This document shows positions 1 to 12,807 of a stretch of 64,000 bases of DNA, in pieces (the first letter of the stretch is position 1; every line of letters begins with the position of its first letter). A program made the position numbers and the translations under genes. Source of the stretch: Rhabditoides inermis (lineage: Eukaryota; Nematoda; Chromadorea; Rhabditida; Rhabditidae). The notes below the pieces were generated by a model. The model saw nothing but the letters and a program-made list of their open reading frames with translations. It was not told the DNA's origin and made no database searches. The DNA lies in NCBI GenBank assembly GCA_963966185.1, contig CAWZYM010000275.1:5001-69000 (forward strand). Reading direction: 5' to 3'.

Positions 1-890
1 TATTATTATCTGATCGGTGAAGCCGAGTGTTGTTTTCCATGTAAATAACAACTTAAAACACCAAAGATATGTTTTTTTTTGCATTTTTCCCCGAAAAATC
101 ACCTCGGCAAAACGGCACTCTTGTCCAAACGATGGCATTATGACAACAAAGAAAACAAGTATAAAGTTGAAAGATAATGGAATCAACGACTGAAATATGA
201 TGTAAACATGCTTGAATGGGAAGGAACAAGTCCAACATTGTGTTAAGTATCTGCCGTAAGTAAGTAATATTATTTATCAAAGATAGCGTACCCTCTGAAC
301 GCATCACTCAGTATTTGCAATTTGTGTTGCTTGTTAACATAATTGGTCAGATTACTATGATTTGAATAGATCGTTAACTTTATGCAAATACGCTTTATTG
401 TACGTAAAAGAACCTAAAAAAAACTCCGATTTTCTGGATTTTTTTTTAGCAAATATGTCCATTTCGTTTATTTTTCCAGGTGTATTTTGACTTTAAAATT
501 TTAATCGAATTCACAAAACAAACAACAAAATGAATGGAGAACATTTTACGTGCGAAACAAACGAATCAGTCCGGTCAGTTCGGTGATGTAACCGCAGTCG
601 GTAAACAACAGTTTGCGGGGCGTGCGCACCCAGGAGCGTGCACACCCGCACACAATTGCCTAACGGTAAACGTCGAACTTTTGAACTTGTTGTTAATATT
701 TTTGACTTTGAGTTTAAAACTTTGATGGTATCGAATTGACTCACAAATATCAAGTAATAAACTGGTAATAACAACTCATGCGATCAGAATAAGAGGGTAC
801 GCTACTTCAAACTACTGACTAGAAAAAAATCGTTTACTTTCCTGTAATACAAGCACTCGGAAGAGATACAGATCTCAAAGTTCCTGAATT
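1..890. other. No gene recognised
   Basis: AT-rich sequence with scattered short open frames but none with family resemblance or convincing exon structure. A ~25-bp stretch at 211-236 (cttgaatgggaaggaac) recurs at 10423-10447, immediately in front of duplication copy 2. In copy 1 the same stretch is separated from the duplicated segment by about 650 bp, so 240-890 may be an insertion at the left edge of copy 1, or may have been deleted from copy 2. Confidence 0.5.
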
Positions 891-2122
891 TTAGTCAGGC
901 CGGGTCAAAGCTTCCTCGGTAGTCTGATGTTATTCGTCGATCATTAATTCTAGCCAAACTGGTCGACTGTTTTCTTCGACTTTTGAAAACAACGTCAACA
1001 AAATAGTGTAGCGGGGCGCCATGACTGAGAGGAAAGGAGAGGTGAACATGTAACTTGAATTGGCGTAGAAGTTGTCCTTCTGTGCGTCCCAGCTGCACGG
1101 ATGCCACAGCCTCACAACTTCGTATCTCTAAGACAACCACGTATTCCGAAGACGTTCGCTCCGTCTATCTTTTTCGTGCTTGGATGTAGACTTGATCACT
1201 CGATTGTAGTTATCCAGAAACACCGGTTTGGTTGCTGGTTCGCGTCTCTGAGCGGTACCTCTAGGCGCTTGTGTATGCAGTGACGGGGCGGTTTGCTTTG
1301 CTCTGTTTATTCACCATTGAGTTCATAAACTAGCCGAGTTGTCGAGCAGTTGTTGGAGTGGACCTGTACTGTGTATCTTTCGAGGCTAAGCTAACTCTGA
1401 GGAAGTTCCTAGCTCTGTGAGTAAGTATTTTTTAGAATGCATGTGTCACTCGAGCGCCGTTCCTGGAACTAATGAAGGCGCACAGGCTGGACATGATTTC
1501 TGACAGGCTTTAACGTTGAAGCAAGTTCTGTATCTTTTTTTCAATAGTGTAATTGTTTTGTTACAAACGTGTCATCTTTCCTGGGCAACTTCAAGTGCTT
1601 GGTCAAAGATGACAAGGATACGCCAATGTCGTCCTAACGAACAGTAGTCGTGAGTCACGAATCTCTCTCTCTTTCTTCTCTCATTTTCTTCTCTCTCCCC
1701 CTAACTTCCTCTCTCTCCATGTCTCGCCTCATCTTTTCTTGTCTTTTCTTTTTCTCCTTCTCACTCAATTTCTCACTCCATTTCTCTCTCCCCCTTCTCT
1801 CTTATTCCCTACCGGAAATCGGTGTGTTCAGGCGACCGTGTGACCGCGGGCTCGTTTTCCGCTTTCCGTTTTTCGTTTTCAGCTTTCGTCCACCGTGCCC
1901 GTCTTCTCCAACTGAATAGCAGCGGTCAGTAGACAAAGACTGCATGAGATGCCGCGCCGCCTCATACTATCGCTGCGCGACCATTTTCGAGCCTACTGGC
2001 AAAATGCTCACTCAGAGCGGATTGTGGCGGCTGTCATCCGCAGCGATAACCATTTTCCCTGACACATACCGTTAAACCTTTTGATGTTGGTTACGTGATC
2101 TAATGACCCCCTATCCTTTCAG

Positions 2123-2375
2123 ATCTGCCACATGGACATTTACACTTCTGCCGAGTACAAGGGCGGAAAGAAGGTCGCCCAGGTGAGTCGAAAATCGATA
2201 AAGTATAATTGATTGATTCACAAAAACAGAATCGCCTCGACAACATTGGTTGATAGAACGAGTGTTCAACACACAGCAACTGATAGAGTATTGTCTATGT
2301 GATAATATCGATTTACAGCTGTTCGACCTCGGATCGATGGAGCAGAGCTTTCACGCCAAGCGCCCAAATGAGTAG
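2123..2375 (+). CDS. Two-exon terminal gene fragment, copy 1, unidentified
   Basis: Exons 2123-2182 and 2319-2375 are joined by a phase-0 intron with a good donor (caggtgagt) and acceptor (tttacag). They encode about 38 residues beginning ICHMDIYTSAEYKGG and ending HAKRPNE before TAG. The upstream acceptor (cctttcag) shows it is not a first exon. No convincing upstream exon was found in 891-2120, which is rich in CT tracts, so this is probably the tail of a gene or a captured fragment. It is almost unchanged in copy 2, with the splice sites intact. I do not recognise the family. Confidence 0.45.
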
Positions 2376-3010
2376 CGCGTGATGTGTGCGACGAGCGAAA
2401 GGAAGTAGGCCGCTGGTGTGATGAGCCCACAAGAACTTGGCCCAATCAACCAATGTTGTCGCTCCCTTCATCCTATCATTGTGACTGTGAGGTCGAATTC
2501 AGCTGTTTCAATGAACTTCAACTATAATTACTATACTGAGACCGAGATGTACTGGTTTTTCTGCAGATTCACTAAAATCATAAGCAATCTACCCGTACAT
2601 ACATATATTCACTATCTACATATCAGCATGAGTTTTGTGCGAGTGGAAGATGGAAACGTAGTGGCTTTTTTCACACTTTTTTTTTAATTTTTTTGTTTTT
2701 TTTAAACCGAAACTTCAAGCAAACAGCAACACATACAGCAACACATAAGTACAACACAAACGAAACAAACACAACTTAAGAACGGTATTTGTAAGTACAT
2801 ATAAATTGACATTTCAAGTAATAGTGACCATTATGAAATGCAAATTTAGGGTGAAGACATAAGTACAAAAGTACAAGATGAGAATAAAAGAGAGAAAATA
2901 CCAAATTAATATTATATGTCATTGCGTGAGATTTGAAATTTATTGGTCATTCCATCATGAACTTTATTTTCGTTAGTACAACTATAACTTTGGATGTGTA
3001 AACAAACCGA

Positions 3011-6000
3011 TCACATTATTTGCATAGTGTTGCGCATGTTGTTGACCACTGTTTTTCTGCGTAGTAAAGCGCGCACTCGGGTGCGGAGAGTGGCGTTCAT
3101 AGCCAGGTAGATGACGGCTGGCGAGCCTGCAACATCCTTCTTCCGAGGACGTAGTCTTCACCCACCATGAACCAGTTGAAAGGACACTTGGCCGACGGTG
3201 ATAAGCCAGGCAGTGTTGTAGTACTGCACAATCACATATATGAGAGAGGCGAGCATGTGAAAGAAGCAGATCACACCGGTTTGAACAAGACACATGATCT
3301 TCACCTATGAATATATAGATGTTGAGTGAGAAAGCGAAAATGAGAGGAGTGTTGGTGATGTTCACTCCATGAACCCCCAAAAAAATGGAAATTGTCTATC
3401 GATCCCTTGGGCTACCCACAACATCATCAACACTCCTCGGACAGTTACTATTACCTTCGTACCAACCACTCTGCTCGCACTATGAACGACTGTATAAAAG
3501 CGCACGATAACGAACGCCAACGCGAAATAGAACGTTACGTTGATCGCCACTACCAATACGTTGTTTGCAGAATGAATAAAGTTGCAATACTGTAAGATAG
3601 TTTGTTTTATTGGTTATTTGCTTTGTTTTTATTAAAGTTGTTGTATGTTAACGTTGTTTTGTTGACAAAATGTGTGTTAAAATCTTACAATAGCGTCCGG
3701 AATTCCCGGAATGAATGGTGCGAAGTAGTAACCGTAGTTGTCGGTGCTGCAAAAGTGTTTTTCTCGTTCTATCCTTTTTTCGAGAAAGTTCTTGTCAACC
3801 TAAACAAAACAGGACGCGTTCCTAGGCCAAATAGGAAGCCGTAGACAATACCAGTGCCGGGTAAGATGAAACCTCTCTAAAAAAATCTAATCATTTGAGG
3901 AGAGAGAAAGAAAACAAAGGGAGGTTACGTTGCCATGAAAAAAACGATCTGAGGTGTGTGGGCAAACGAACTCCATGAGTCGAATACATGCGAGGGAAGC
4001 GCACAGGAAACACGACGACGCCCACGCAACTACAAATTACAATTTCCAACTAATTACAATTTCCAATCTCTGTTAACGCAGTTTCATTCGAAACGTTTTT
4101 CTTTTGAGTTGTATGCAATTTTTCATGAGAAAACATTTCGGTATGATCGTATACGGGGTGCGAGCCCTTTCTGTTACAAACCGGGGGCATCCGGGCTCTC
4201 ACTTGAGGTACATGTTTCATGTGGCGAGTAGTGTACATGCATGATGTAGTGTTCTTTTTCCTTCTTTTTTTTCTTGTTCTTGAACATTTGACTTTTGATG
4301 TGCGGTACTGTTCTCTGTACCTTTTGGTCAAGTTCAAGTACATATTCTGTATTCTAATTAAATGACATTTGCTAGAAAAAGACTTGTTAAATAGATTTGT
4401 TAACGTTTGTTATTGATGATGATGTTAAAAGGCTAAGACTCTACTTAGTCCTCGACGAGAGTAATTAGAGTTTAGTTGATAATTTTATAGTAGTTGTTTC
4501 AAATACGGAAAAACCTACCCATCGTTGTCATACCGTGTATGTAAATAAAGTTGGGAGCCGAACAGAACTTAATTCCCAAAATGTGGATAATACCTGAAAA
4601 ACATTTTTTTTCTCAGTGGCTGTGTACTGAGTTAATCCAGTACAAGATTGAATGTAAAATAATTCTAGAAAAAATAATATAATTCATAACAAAACATATG
4701 AAAATTAAAAGATACAGTGGCCTATTTTAAATTAATTTTTAATGATTTATGGTCCACAAAAACACAAACAAACTTTAATTAGAACGGAGAAACAAAGGTT
4801 CATCGTGAGAAACGCTCATCGGCAACTCTGAACGCAGAATTGGTACCGTGTGTTTTCTTGGCAAACAAAAAAACGCGCGGAATTTCAAAATATATCGAAC
4901 ATGATTCACTTTTGTCAAATGGACCATATGTCAAAAAAAGCGAGAAGTTGGAGAAATCATCATCGACCGTGAACGTTTGTGCACATTTTTGCACACTTTT
5001 CTCTCAAAAGAGCGTATTCGATCGCAAATTACACAAACTTCAAGGCTCTAACTACCCTCGTCGAGGACTAAGAAGAGTATCATTCGCTCTCCACTACATC
5101 ATCAATAACAAACGTTAACATTTTTTAACAAAAATTACCAAGTTTTTTTTAGCAACATTTAATTAGGATACGGATTATGTGATTGAACTGGACTAAAATA
5201 ACTTAACTTTTCTATGAGAAAGTACACTGTATTTATGACTTATTTTCACATCCTGATGCTAACTCAACTTCCAAAAAATCAAAGTGTACACTTCCTTTTA
5301 ACTACGTTCATGAAATCTGGATGCAAACTCGCTTAACGAAATTGAGTTCAGTGAGAGACCGATGACATCGTAGATACCTAGCCACCACATCACCTGCAAG
5401 ACCATTCTCTATCCTTCTTCAACCTCTCACTTGACCTTTCTCGAGAAGTTCTGGGTATCATACGCGTTTCAATGTAACACGTACTACACCAAAGTCATGT
5501 TATAATTTACTTACTTCTCACTTATTGAAAATTTCAATTTTTCAATTGAAAAAGATCAAATTGATTTCTATGAAGACAAGTCTAATCATGCTCAAGTACT
5601 TGAGTAAAACGGAATGCGGCGATCGAGTTGCCGTTTATCCGTGACCAAGGAACAATTCAACTCGACTTCACACGAGCTCCTCTCATGCTCTCATGACATG
5701 TTCCCTTTGCCGCGTTCCACCACCAACCTTGTAACAGACATTGGTGAACAGGTCCTCTTGTCGCATCACAATGAGCGTGGGAACGTAGAGCAGCTGAAAG
5801 TGAAGAAACGTATAAATCTGTGTATTAAAGAAACTAAACGTCTCCAAATCCACCGTCGATATCTTTTCGAAAGCTAACCATTCTATTATCTGATGTCCGG
5901 CTATAGGGCATTTTCCCGCTCATCGTACGGCAGTCATTTCTCAGAATATTTACCAGACAGCATTTGAAACATCAATAGCTCATTATCGGCCGGCGCGAGA

Positions 6001-6966
6001 CAATTCGACCGCGCAATGCGCGCACTTGGCGGTCTTTTTTAGGGAAATGAAGGTCATTTGCAAGTCTAATGAAGCAGAGTTTTCCAGCTTATAGAGTTAA
6101 TATCTCTGTTTCAGAGATTCCTAATGAGACGATGTTTTTACAGGATGTCCGTAGTACTGGTCCCCATAGATTCTCTTTGGCGGAGTTTGATTGTTTAATT
6201 GGTTCCTGAGACATCAATCGATAACATCCTATGTACGACCATTTTGTAGGTGATTCACGCCAAGAGAAATGACTCACTCAAAAGATGACCAAATTGCATC
6301 AAATTTTGATATGTTCTTCCAAGAGGCCATACCAACAGATTGTCCTCGTTAGAATTTTCATTTTTGTTTTTTTTATCACAGTATTGCTGCAAAAGAACTC
6401 CAAATTGACAGACATTGACATAAATTTCTCGTCATTTCGCCCATGTCTGGAAGCTAGCCGATAATGCCGTACGATGAATTTGGAAAATGGCCTACAAATT
6501 ACTTGATTTTATGCTCCCATACGTTTGATTTTTGACATGTTTGATGAAGACAGACTTGGGTCAGCTCGATAGCCCTCTGTCATGTTCTGAGAGACGAGAA
6601 TTATGTATTGTTTGAATTTTCAGTTCACCGTCATAGCCAGTCCATAAACGCAGGAAATGGTTCCCACGAACAAGCGATGAAGTGGTGCGACGAGCGGTTG
6701 GGTGAGATCTGGCGAATACCTAGAGTGGACAACTATTCCATGTATAGCCGCTTCTAAACACTGATCTGTAACACGTTACTGAAAAAATCACTTTGGGTTT
6801 TCTAATGATTAGGTTTTCTTCTTTTTTTTACTGAAAAACTGGAAACTCCAACTGGGAAAAAAAAGATATTTCCAGTGAAGTATCACTACAAGATCACTTA
6901 CTCGACACTGGCGCAGTTGTATTGCGGGCTGAGCTCAACAGAGTGGTAGTAATAGAAAACGTCCAT
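3011..6966 (-). CDS. Srt-class serpentine chemoreceptor, copy 1 (shortened)
   Basis: Minus-strand 7TM receptor of the nematode Srt family, expected in chemosensory neurons. Exons from 5' to 3': 6902-6966 (start; contains SPQYNCAS, matching the YNCS signature of 19345-22987), 5728-5882 (EWLAFEK...LLYVPTLIVM...NVCYK), about 5306-5393 (VMWWLGIYDVIGLSLNSIS), 3929-4029 (AWASSCFLCASLACIRLMEF), 3800-3876, 3689-3746 (TDNYGYYFAPFIPG), 3455-3589 (YCNFIHSANNVLVV), 3166-3304 (VQTGVICFFHMLASLIYV) and 3011-3126 (SPAVIYLAMNATLR). Introns keep phase except exon 1 to 2, where two donor choices are possible. The TM2 exon stops early: about 25 residues normally including FCTHP..IY..G are missing. This gene is either a divergent receptor or an early pseudogene. 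Confidence 0.8.
4384..5129. mobile_element. Inverted-repeat (MITE-like) element in an Srt intron
   Basis: Arms of about 85 bp at 4384-4470 and 5040-5129 are inverted copies. Both carry the motifs taacgtttgttattgatgat and ttagtcctcgacgag in mirrored order. The element lies between the truncated TM2 exon and the TM3 exon of the copy 1 Srt gene. No transposase frame is visible inside, so it is non-autonomous. Confidence 0.75.
6090..6277. other. Conserved open segment, coding strand uncertain
   Basis: Lies within the large first intron of the Srt gene in copy 1 (equivalent at about 15394-15575 in copy 2). The minus strand is open in both copies. The plus strand reads DINRYHPMYDHFVND in copy 2 but is broken by TGA and TAA in copy 1. 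A plus-strand acceptor (ctgtttcag) precedes it. It could be a captured exon or chance; I cannot choose a strand. Confidence 0.25.
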
Positions 6967-8579
6967 GACGAGCGACACAGTGGCGTGTTCCTGTTCCCTC
7001 TCACACTCAGTGATGACGTGAAAGGTGTCGTCAATGCAGAGTCTCGCGGGAATTGTGAAATATCGGGGCGCTAGCGATGGTGATGATGACAAGGACAAAA
7101 ACAATGTGACTGCTAAAAAAAAATCGTCGTACTTTTTCAAAGCTATTACGTTATCACAAAGTAGTTTAAAAAAGTTACAGAACGTTTTTTTTATGAATGG
7201 AGAGAGGTTCTGCATTGGTTTCTGCATTGGAGAGGTTCTTGCGATGATGATTTTTTTTGCTCTTTTTTCTTGATCACGTTTTTCTCTAGAATTGACAGAG
7301 TATCAATGATACAAACAGCGATTTACGCTGCGCCTTGACGAATGATATGTGTCGTGTTGTGACCGATTGGGTAGTGTCTTTTAAGTAGGAGCCAAGATCT
7401 TTCTGCGTCTGTGTCTGTGTGCTGGCTTTCATCAAATATCGGTAAACTGAGTGCATTTTTGCCATACTTCATCCCTCTTATCGGTCACGTACCCAGTCGG
7501 CATGTGTCTAACAGGTATAGTGGCCATAGATTTTTTTTGTGGCTCATAAGATATTCTGTGACGTCTTCCTCTATTGTTTTTAAGCCGCAAACACAATCAT
7601 AAACTACAGCCGTCTTTTAAAAAATTGATAGTTGTTTGAAAAAAACCTTGTGCGATTCTCACAAAAACTTTCTTGTACATTCAAGATCACTTTTTTCAAC
7701 ATCAAGTAACTATTGACAAAAAATTGTTTTTGAACAAAAAGATTCTCAATGTTTGTTTGTTGCAATGACAGGAAACAAGACACACTTACCTATCGGCACC
7801 TGAAGTTGATTGAAAAAAAACTCTGTGGTTTTCTCAAGACGCCGGCAACAGCATTTTTTTGTTGTTTCTACAAAAAGAAAAATTGTTTTCTGCAAAAAAA
7901 ACCTAGTTCCTGTATTCTGTTCCTGAGAAAAAGAAACTTTCATTGTTTTTTTTTCGAAGCTTTGTTGATGTGGATTGTCTTTTGTAGCAGTTTCTGCACC
8001 AGTTATCAAAAGGGGCTTTACGTTTTTCCTATCACAGTTTGTTCAAAGTCATTATCTGAAAACATGTTCTAATCCGAAAACTAATCTGAAAACATGTTCT
8101 AACATGTTTATGTTCACCTTTTATGCACTACAAGTAGTGTATTTTTTCAATGAGTAGTACGTTTCACACGGGCATATCTCTTACTATGAGTCTTACATGC
8201 AAAAAAGCTAGTCGTAAAAAAACAAATTTATACGGGTTTTTAACAACTCGTGCAAAACAAAGAAAATGAGTATTTTGTTCCGAAACAAAAGGAAAGCTCT
8301 GTGTCCCAGAAAACTGTCAAAATCAGGACTGCAAGAACAGGAAACATTTTCTCATTACGTTAGTCATTCCGATTTCTTTACTAGTTTACTTACTTTTTTC
8401 TCTTTCACGTTTATTGAATGTCTGATGTCTAAATGACGTTTACGCAATTTGACTGAAATCGCAGTCTTTTAATCTGCAATTAAACTATTCTCAACACTGT
8501 TCCATGAAAAATGACAGCAAGAAAAAAATATAGATGCATTACCGGTAATGCGGCATAATTTGATAAATGCGACGCACAT

Positions 8580-9564
8580 ATGTATAACGCATCGATTTTT
8601 TTGGTCAAAACTAGCAGTTCCGCTTGTTTTGATTTTCAAGTGGTTCTCTTTTTTGTCAATGTCATAACGTGGATGTCACACTGCCTTGTGATATGTAAAG
8701 TTGTATTTACAAGAATTGTTGTAAATACAATTGTTTTTACAATTGACAAGACGATGTTAGGATATCTCCAATGGATTACTTTCAGTCCTCCTCAAGTGGC
8801 AGGACTGTGTACACATTCGACACATTCTGAGACATTCATGTTTTCCAGAAACAACAAGCCACAAACAAATCGAATTGTTCATCTTCTTTGTACTGCAAAC
8901 ATACTGGCATGCGAAACCGACACCGATAATGTGAAAAACATAGCGAGCAAGTATGTGTTCATAATTTACTAGAATAGTGGTGCCCTCGGGTTTGCTTTCT
9001 TCACATAGGCGCGTAAAGATTTTCGAAAATTGGCACTAAAACATGACATCTCACACTAATTCAATTCAAATTACAAAGCAAACATATCGAAGAGCGAACT
9101 CTTTTCGCACTGGCAGACGTTTTATCAATCTCACACTGCGCCGAACATCTGTTTCCGACTACCGTAATTAACGCCTCATCCTTGTTTTGTTTCACATGCT
9201 CTCTTTCTCTCTTTTTCTAATCTCTGTTCTTCTCTTTTTTTGTTCCTCTCCGGAAAAGTCGTAATCCCGATTTTCTTTGTCATAACTTTATGTTTGTATT
9301 ATCTCTCATTTTCTATGCTGTTTTTTTATATCTTCCATCTACTACATAGGCGTAGACGATAAGAAAACACCGACATCATATGTGACATTTATCATCAATG
9401 ATTTTTTTCCCGGTGATGGAGAAAAAAAAAATGTTATACGTGATCAAGGAATTGGCACAGAGCCTTCGATGCCTCCACAAAACAGAGAACAAGTGAGAGA
9501 GTTGGTGAGAGAGGCAGAGAAAAATATGATCATAGTGGAGCGTATAAAAGTTGAAAAGAGATAG
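8580..9564 (+). pseudogene. Remnant 7TM receptor gene, copy 1
   Basis: Plus-strand exons resemble the third cytoplasmic loop and TM6 of nematode receptors (RTLFALADVLSISHCAEHLF, around 9090-9160) and are followed by a terminal exon ending ERIKVEKR before TAG at 9564. Compared with copy 2, the loop carries one extra base (gcactaaaac versus gcacaaaac) and lacks 11 nt before the TM6 stretch, so the frame is broken. The last exon has about 75 extra nt but stays open. No confident N-terminal exons. Confidence 0.35.
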
Positions 9565-10037
9565 TCTTGCCGTGTTTGCGTCTGGATGTATGCATAATTC
9601 ATTAGGTTTTTGCTATTAGTAAGCATTCTCGTTCCGTCTTTCCTTGTACTAGTTGTTTGCTCGCTTCCACTGGCACTGTCTCTATAATGCATGCCGCCCG
9701 AAATGTTGACGACGAAACATTCGTGAACATCAAGCACCTCTCTATGTATATATAGAAACCGTGTAGACGCCTTCAACAGCAGAAACAACCGTGCTTCCCT
9801 CGTAGTTTTCCTTGTGGTTTTTCTTCACTTGTCTTTGATTACTGCATGATAAAGTTCTGATCACACACAAATCGTAAAGTGACTTTGTTTTCTGTTTTTT
9901 TTAATCGTGAAAATGTGAAACAACATTTAAAACAAAATGTTAACAAATCTGTTTCTCTTACTCACATTTTCCGTATCCTCCTCTTTTTCTCTCATTTTCC
10001 CGCCCCTTCTCATCCATGCATCAATTCAATTCGACTG

Positions 10038-10448
10038 CCATCAGACAATCTTCCGGAATGAGCTGTGCTGAACACGCGACTCGAGGATGCGACTGTTGTC
10101 GTGCCCCGATCTCCTCCAGATCTACTGGCCGTATTGCTGTGAATTCGACTTGGTTCTTGAGAAGTGACTTCGATTACGCGACTGCCATTTGCACTGATGC
10201 CTGGTGTGACGGTCGCCCCAACAAAACTACTTTGCTGCGCCAATGACATCAGCATTTGAATACTGTACATTGCCGATGCTAAAAGAAGAGAAATGTGATT
10301 TTTTTTCAAAATCTCCTGTTTGTACACCTTCAAACATCCTTTTTGCTGTTTCTCGCAGCTCACGAATGAAATAAATAACTATGAGCGAATCTAAGATAGG
10401 ATAGACGGAAACAAAGAGAATGCTTGAATGGGAAGGAACAAGCCCAAA
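10038..10448. other. Spacer between duplication copies
   Basis: Unique sequence between the two copies. The minus strand has a 117-residue open frame (10010-10363) with a possible ttttag acceptor and a Ser/Gly/Arg-rich C-terminus, but no recognisable domain and no partner exons. I treat it as unsupported. Confidence 0.3.
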
Positions 10449-11917
10449 TTTTTAGTCAGGCCGGATCAAAGCTTCCTCGGTAGTCTGATGTCAATCGTCG
10501 ATCATTAATTCTAACCAAACTGGTCGACTTTTTTCGTCGACTTTTGAAAACAACGTCAACAAAATAGTGTAGCGGGGCGCCACGACTGAGACGAAAGGAG
10601 AGGTGAACATGTAACTTGAATTGGCGTTTTTTTATTGTTGGTATTGCGTTTATCTCACTACTGATAGAGAGTAACAAGGATATAGCCGTACCAATTGTTT
10701 TCAGCCGAAAACAAGACAGAGCCTTGGATTATAACGACTGTAGGCGTAGAAGTTATCCTTCTGTGCGTCCCAGCTGCATGGATGCCACAGCCTCACAACT
10801 TCGTATCTCTAAGACAACCACGTATTCCGAAAACGTTCGCTCCGTCTATCTTTTTCGTGTTTGGATGTAGACTTGATCACTCGATTGTAGTTGTCCAGAA
10901 ACATCGGTTTGGTTGCTGGTTTGCGTCTCTGAGCGGTACTTACCTCCAGGCGCGCGTGTATGCAGTGACGGGGCGGTTTGCTTTGCTCTGTCTATTCACA
11001 ATTGAGTTCATAAACTAGCCGAGTTGTCGAGCAGTTGTTGGAGTGGACCTGTACTGTGTATCTTTCGGGACTAAGCTATTTCTGAGGAAGTTCCTAGCTA
11101 TGTGAGTAAGTATTTTTTTAGAATGTAAGTGTCACTCTGTATCGTTATTTATACTGGTATATATGAGTGGTTTCCGATTACATTCGAGCGCCGTTCCTGG
11201 AACTAATGAAGGCGCACAGGCTGGACATGATTTCTGACAGGCTTTAGCTTTAGCGTTAAAGCAAGTTCTGTATCTTTTTTCAATAGTTTCATTGTTTCGT
11301 TACAAACGTGTCATCTTTCCTGGGCAACTTCAAGTGCTTGGACAAAGATGACATTACAAGGAGACGCCAATGTCGTCCTCACGAACAGTAGTCGTGAGTG
11401 TAGTCACGAATCTCTCTCTCTTTCTTTTCTCCTTTTCTTCTCTCTCCCCCTCTCTTCCTCTCTCTCCATGTCTCGTCTCCTCTTTTCTTGTCTTTTCTTC
11501 TTCTCCTTCTCACTCATTTTCTCACTCAATTTCTCTCTCCCCCTTCTCTCTTGTTCCCTACCGGAAATCGGTGTGTTCAGGCGACCGTGTGACCGCGGGC
11601 TCGTTTTCCGCTTTCCGTTGTTTTTCGTTTTCCGCTTTCGTCCACCGTGCGCGTCATCTCCATTTGAATGGGCGCGGTCAGTAGACAAAGACTGCATGAG
11701 ATGCCGCGTCGCCTCATACTATCGCTGCGCGACCATTTTCGAGCGCACTGGCAAAAATCACCTTAAATTTGCATTTCATAATGGTCACTATCACGCAAAA
11801 TGCTCACTCAGAGCGGATTGTGGCGGCTGTCATCCGCAGCGATAACCATTTTCACTGACACATACCGTTAAACCTTTTGATGTTGGTACGTGATCTAATG
11901 ACCCCCTATCCTTTCAG

Positions 11918-12170
11918 ATCTGCCACATGGACATTTACACTTCTGCCGAGTACAAGGGCGGAAAGAAGGTCGCCCAGGTGAGTCGAAAATCGATAAAGTA
12001 TAATTGATTGATTCACAAGAACAGAATCGCATCGACAACATTGGTTGATAGAACGAGTTTTCAACACACAGCAACTGATAGAGTATTGTCTATGTGATAA
12101 TATCGATTTACAGCCGTTCGACCTCGGATCGATGGAGCAGAGCTTTCACGCCAAGCGCCCAAATGAGTAG
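11918..12170 (+). CDS. Two-exon terminal gene fragment, copy 2, unidentified
   Basis: Duplicate of the fragment at 2123-2375. Exons are 11918-11977 and 12114-12170, with the same splice sites and the same stop. The only coding change seen is at the start of the second exon (Leu to Pro, CTG to CCG). Function is unknown and no upstream exon was found. Confidence 0.45.
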
Positions 12171-12807
12171 CGCGTGATGTGTGCGACGAGCGAAAGGAAG
12201 TAGGCTGCTGGTGTGATGAGCCCACAAGAACTCGGCCCAATCAACCAATGTTGTCGCTCCCTTCATCCTATCATTGTGACTGTGAGGTCGAATTCAGCTG
12301 TTTCAATGAACTTCAACTATAATTACTATACTGAGACCGAGATGTACTGGTTTTTCTGCAGATTCACTAAAATCATAAGAAATCTACCCGTACATATATT
12401 CACTATCTACATATCAGCATGAGTTTTGTGCGAGTGGAAGATGGAAACGGAGTGGCTTTTCTTTCACACTTTTTTTTTATTTTTTTTATTTTTTTTTAAA
12501 CCGAAACTTCAAGCAAACAGCAACACATACAGCAACACATAAGTACAACACAAACAAAACAAACACAACTTAGGAACGGTATTTGTAAGTACATATATAG
12601 AATTGACATTTCAAGTAATAGTGACCATTATGAAATGCAAATTTAGGGTGAAGAGATAAGTACAAAAGTACAAGATGAGAATAAAAGAGAGAAAATACCA
12701 AATTCATATTATATGTCATTGCGTGAGATTTAAAATTTATTGGCCATTCCATCATGAACTTTATTTTCGTTAGTACAACTATAACTTTGGATGTGTAAAC
12801 AAACCGA

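Larger units (their letters stand above)
891..10037. repeat. Tandem segmental duplication, copy 1
   Basis: Nearly collinear with 10449-19270. Left edges match at the shared start ttttagtcaggccgg; right edges match at the shared end catcaattcaattcgact. After this the copies diverge abruptly (copy 1 into a ~410 bp spacer, copy 2 into the promoter of the Srt gene at 19345). Most exons are near-identical between copies, with a few percent differences in introns. Copy-1-specific sequence includes 4606-5096, the interior of an inverted-repeat element, and ~75 nt in 9445-9520. The orientation is direct. Confidence 0.93.

Noticed and set aside
1650..1919. Ser/Leu/Phe-rich plus-strand frame, repeated at 11348-11845
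   Set aside because: It translates a CT-rich tract. The apparent conservation only reflects the segmental duplication, and indels between the copies change the frame.
3392..3595. Plus-strand 67-residue frame conserved in both duplication copies
   Set aside because: The opposite strand at 3455-3589 reads a classic Srt exon (YCNFIHSANNV...) with correct splice sites, so the plus-strand frame is a shadow conserved only because the exon is.
5614..5877. Plus-strand 87-residue frame in copy 1, also at 14917-15180
   Set aside because: The minus strand carries the Srt exon 5728-5882 with the VPTLIVM...NVCYK pattern and proper splice sites, so the plus frame is a shadow.
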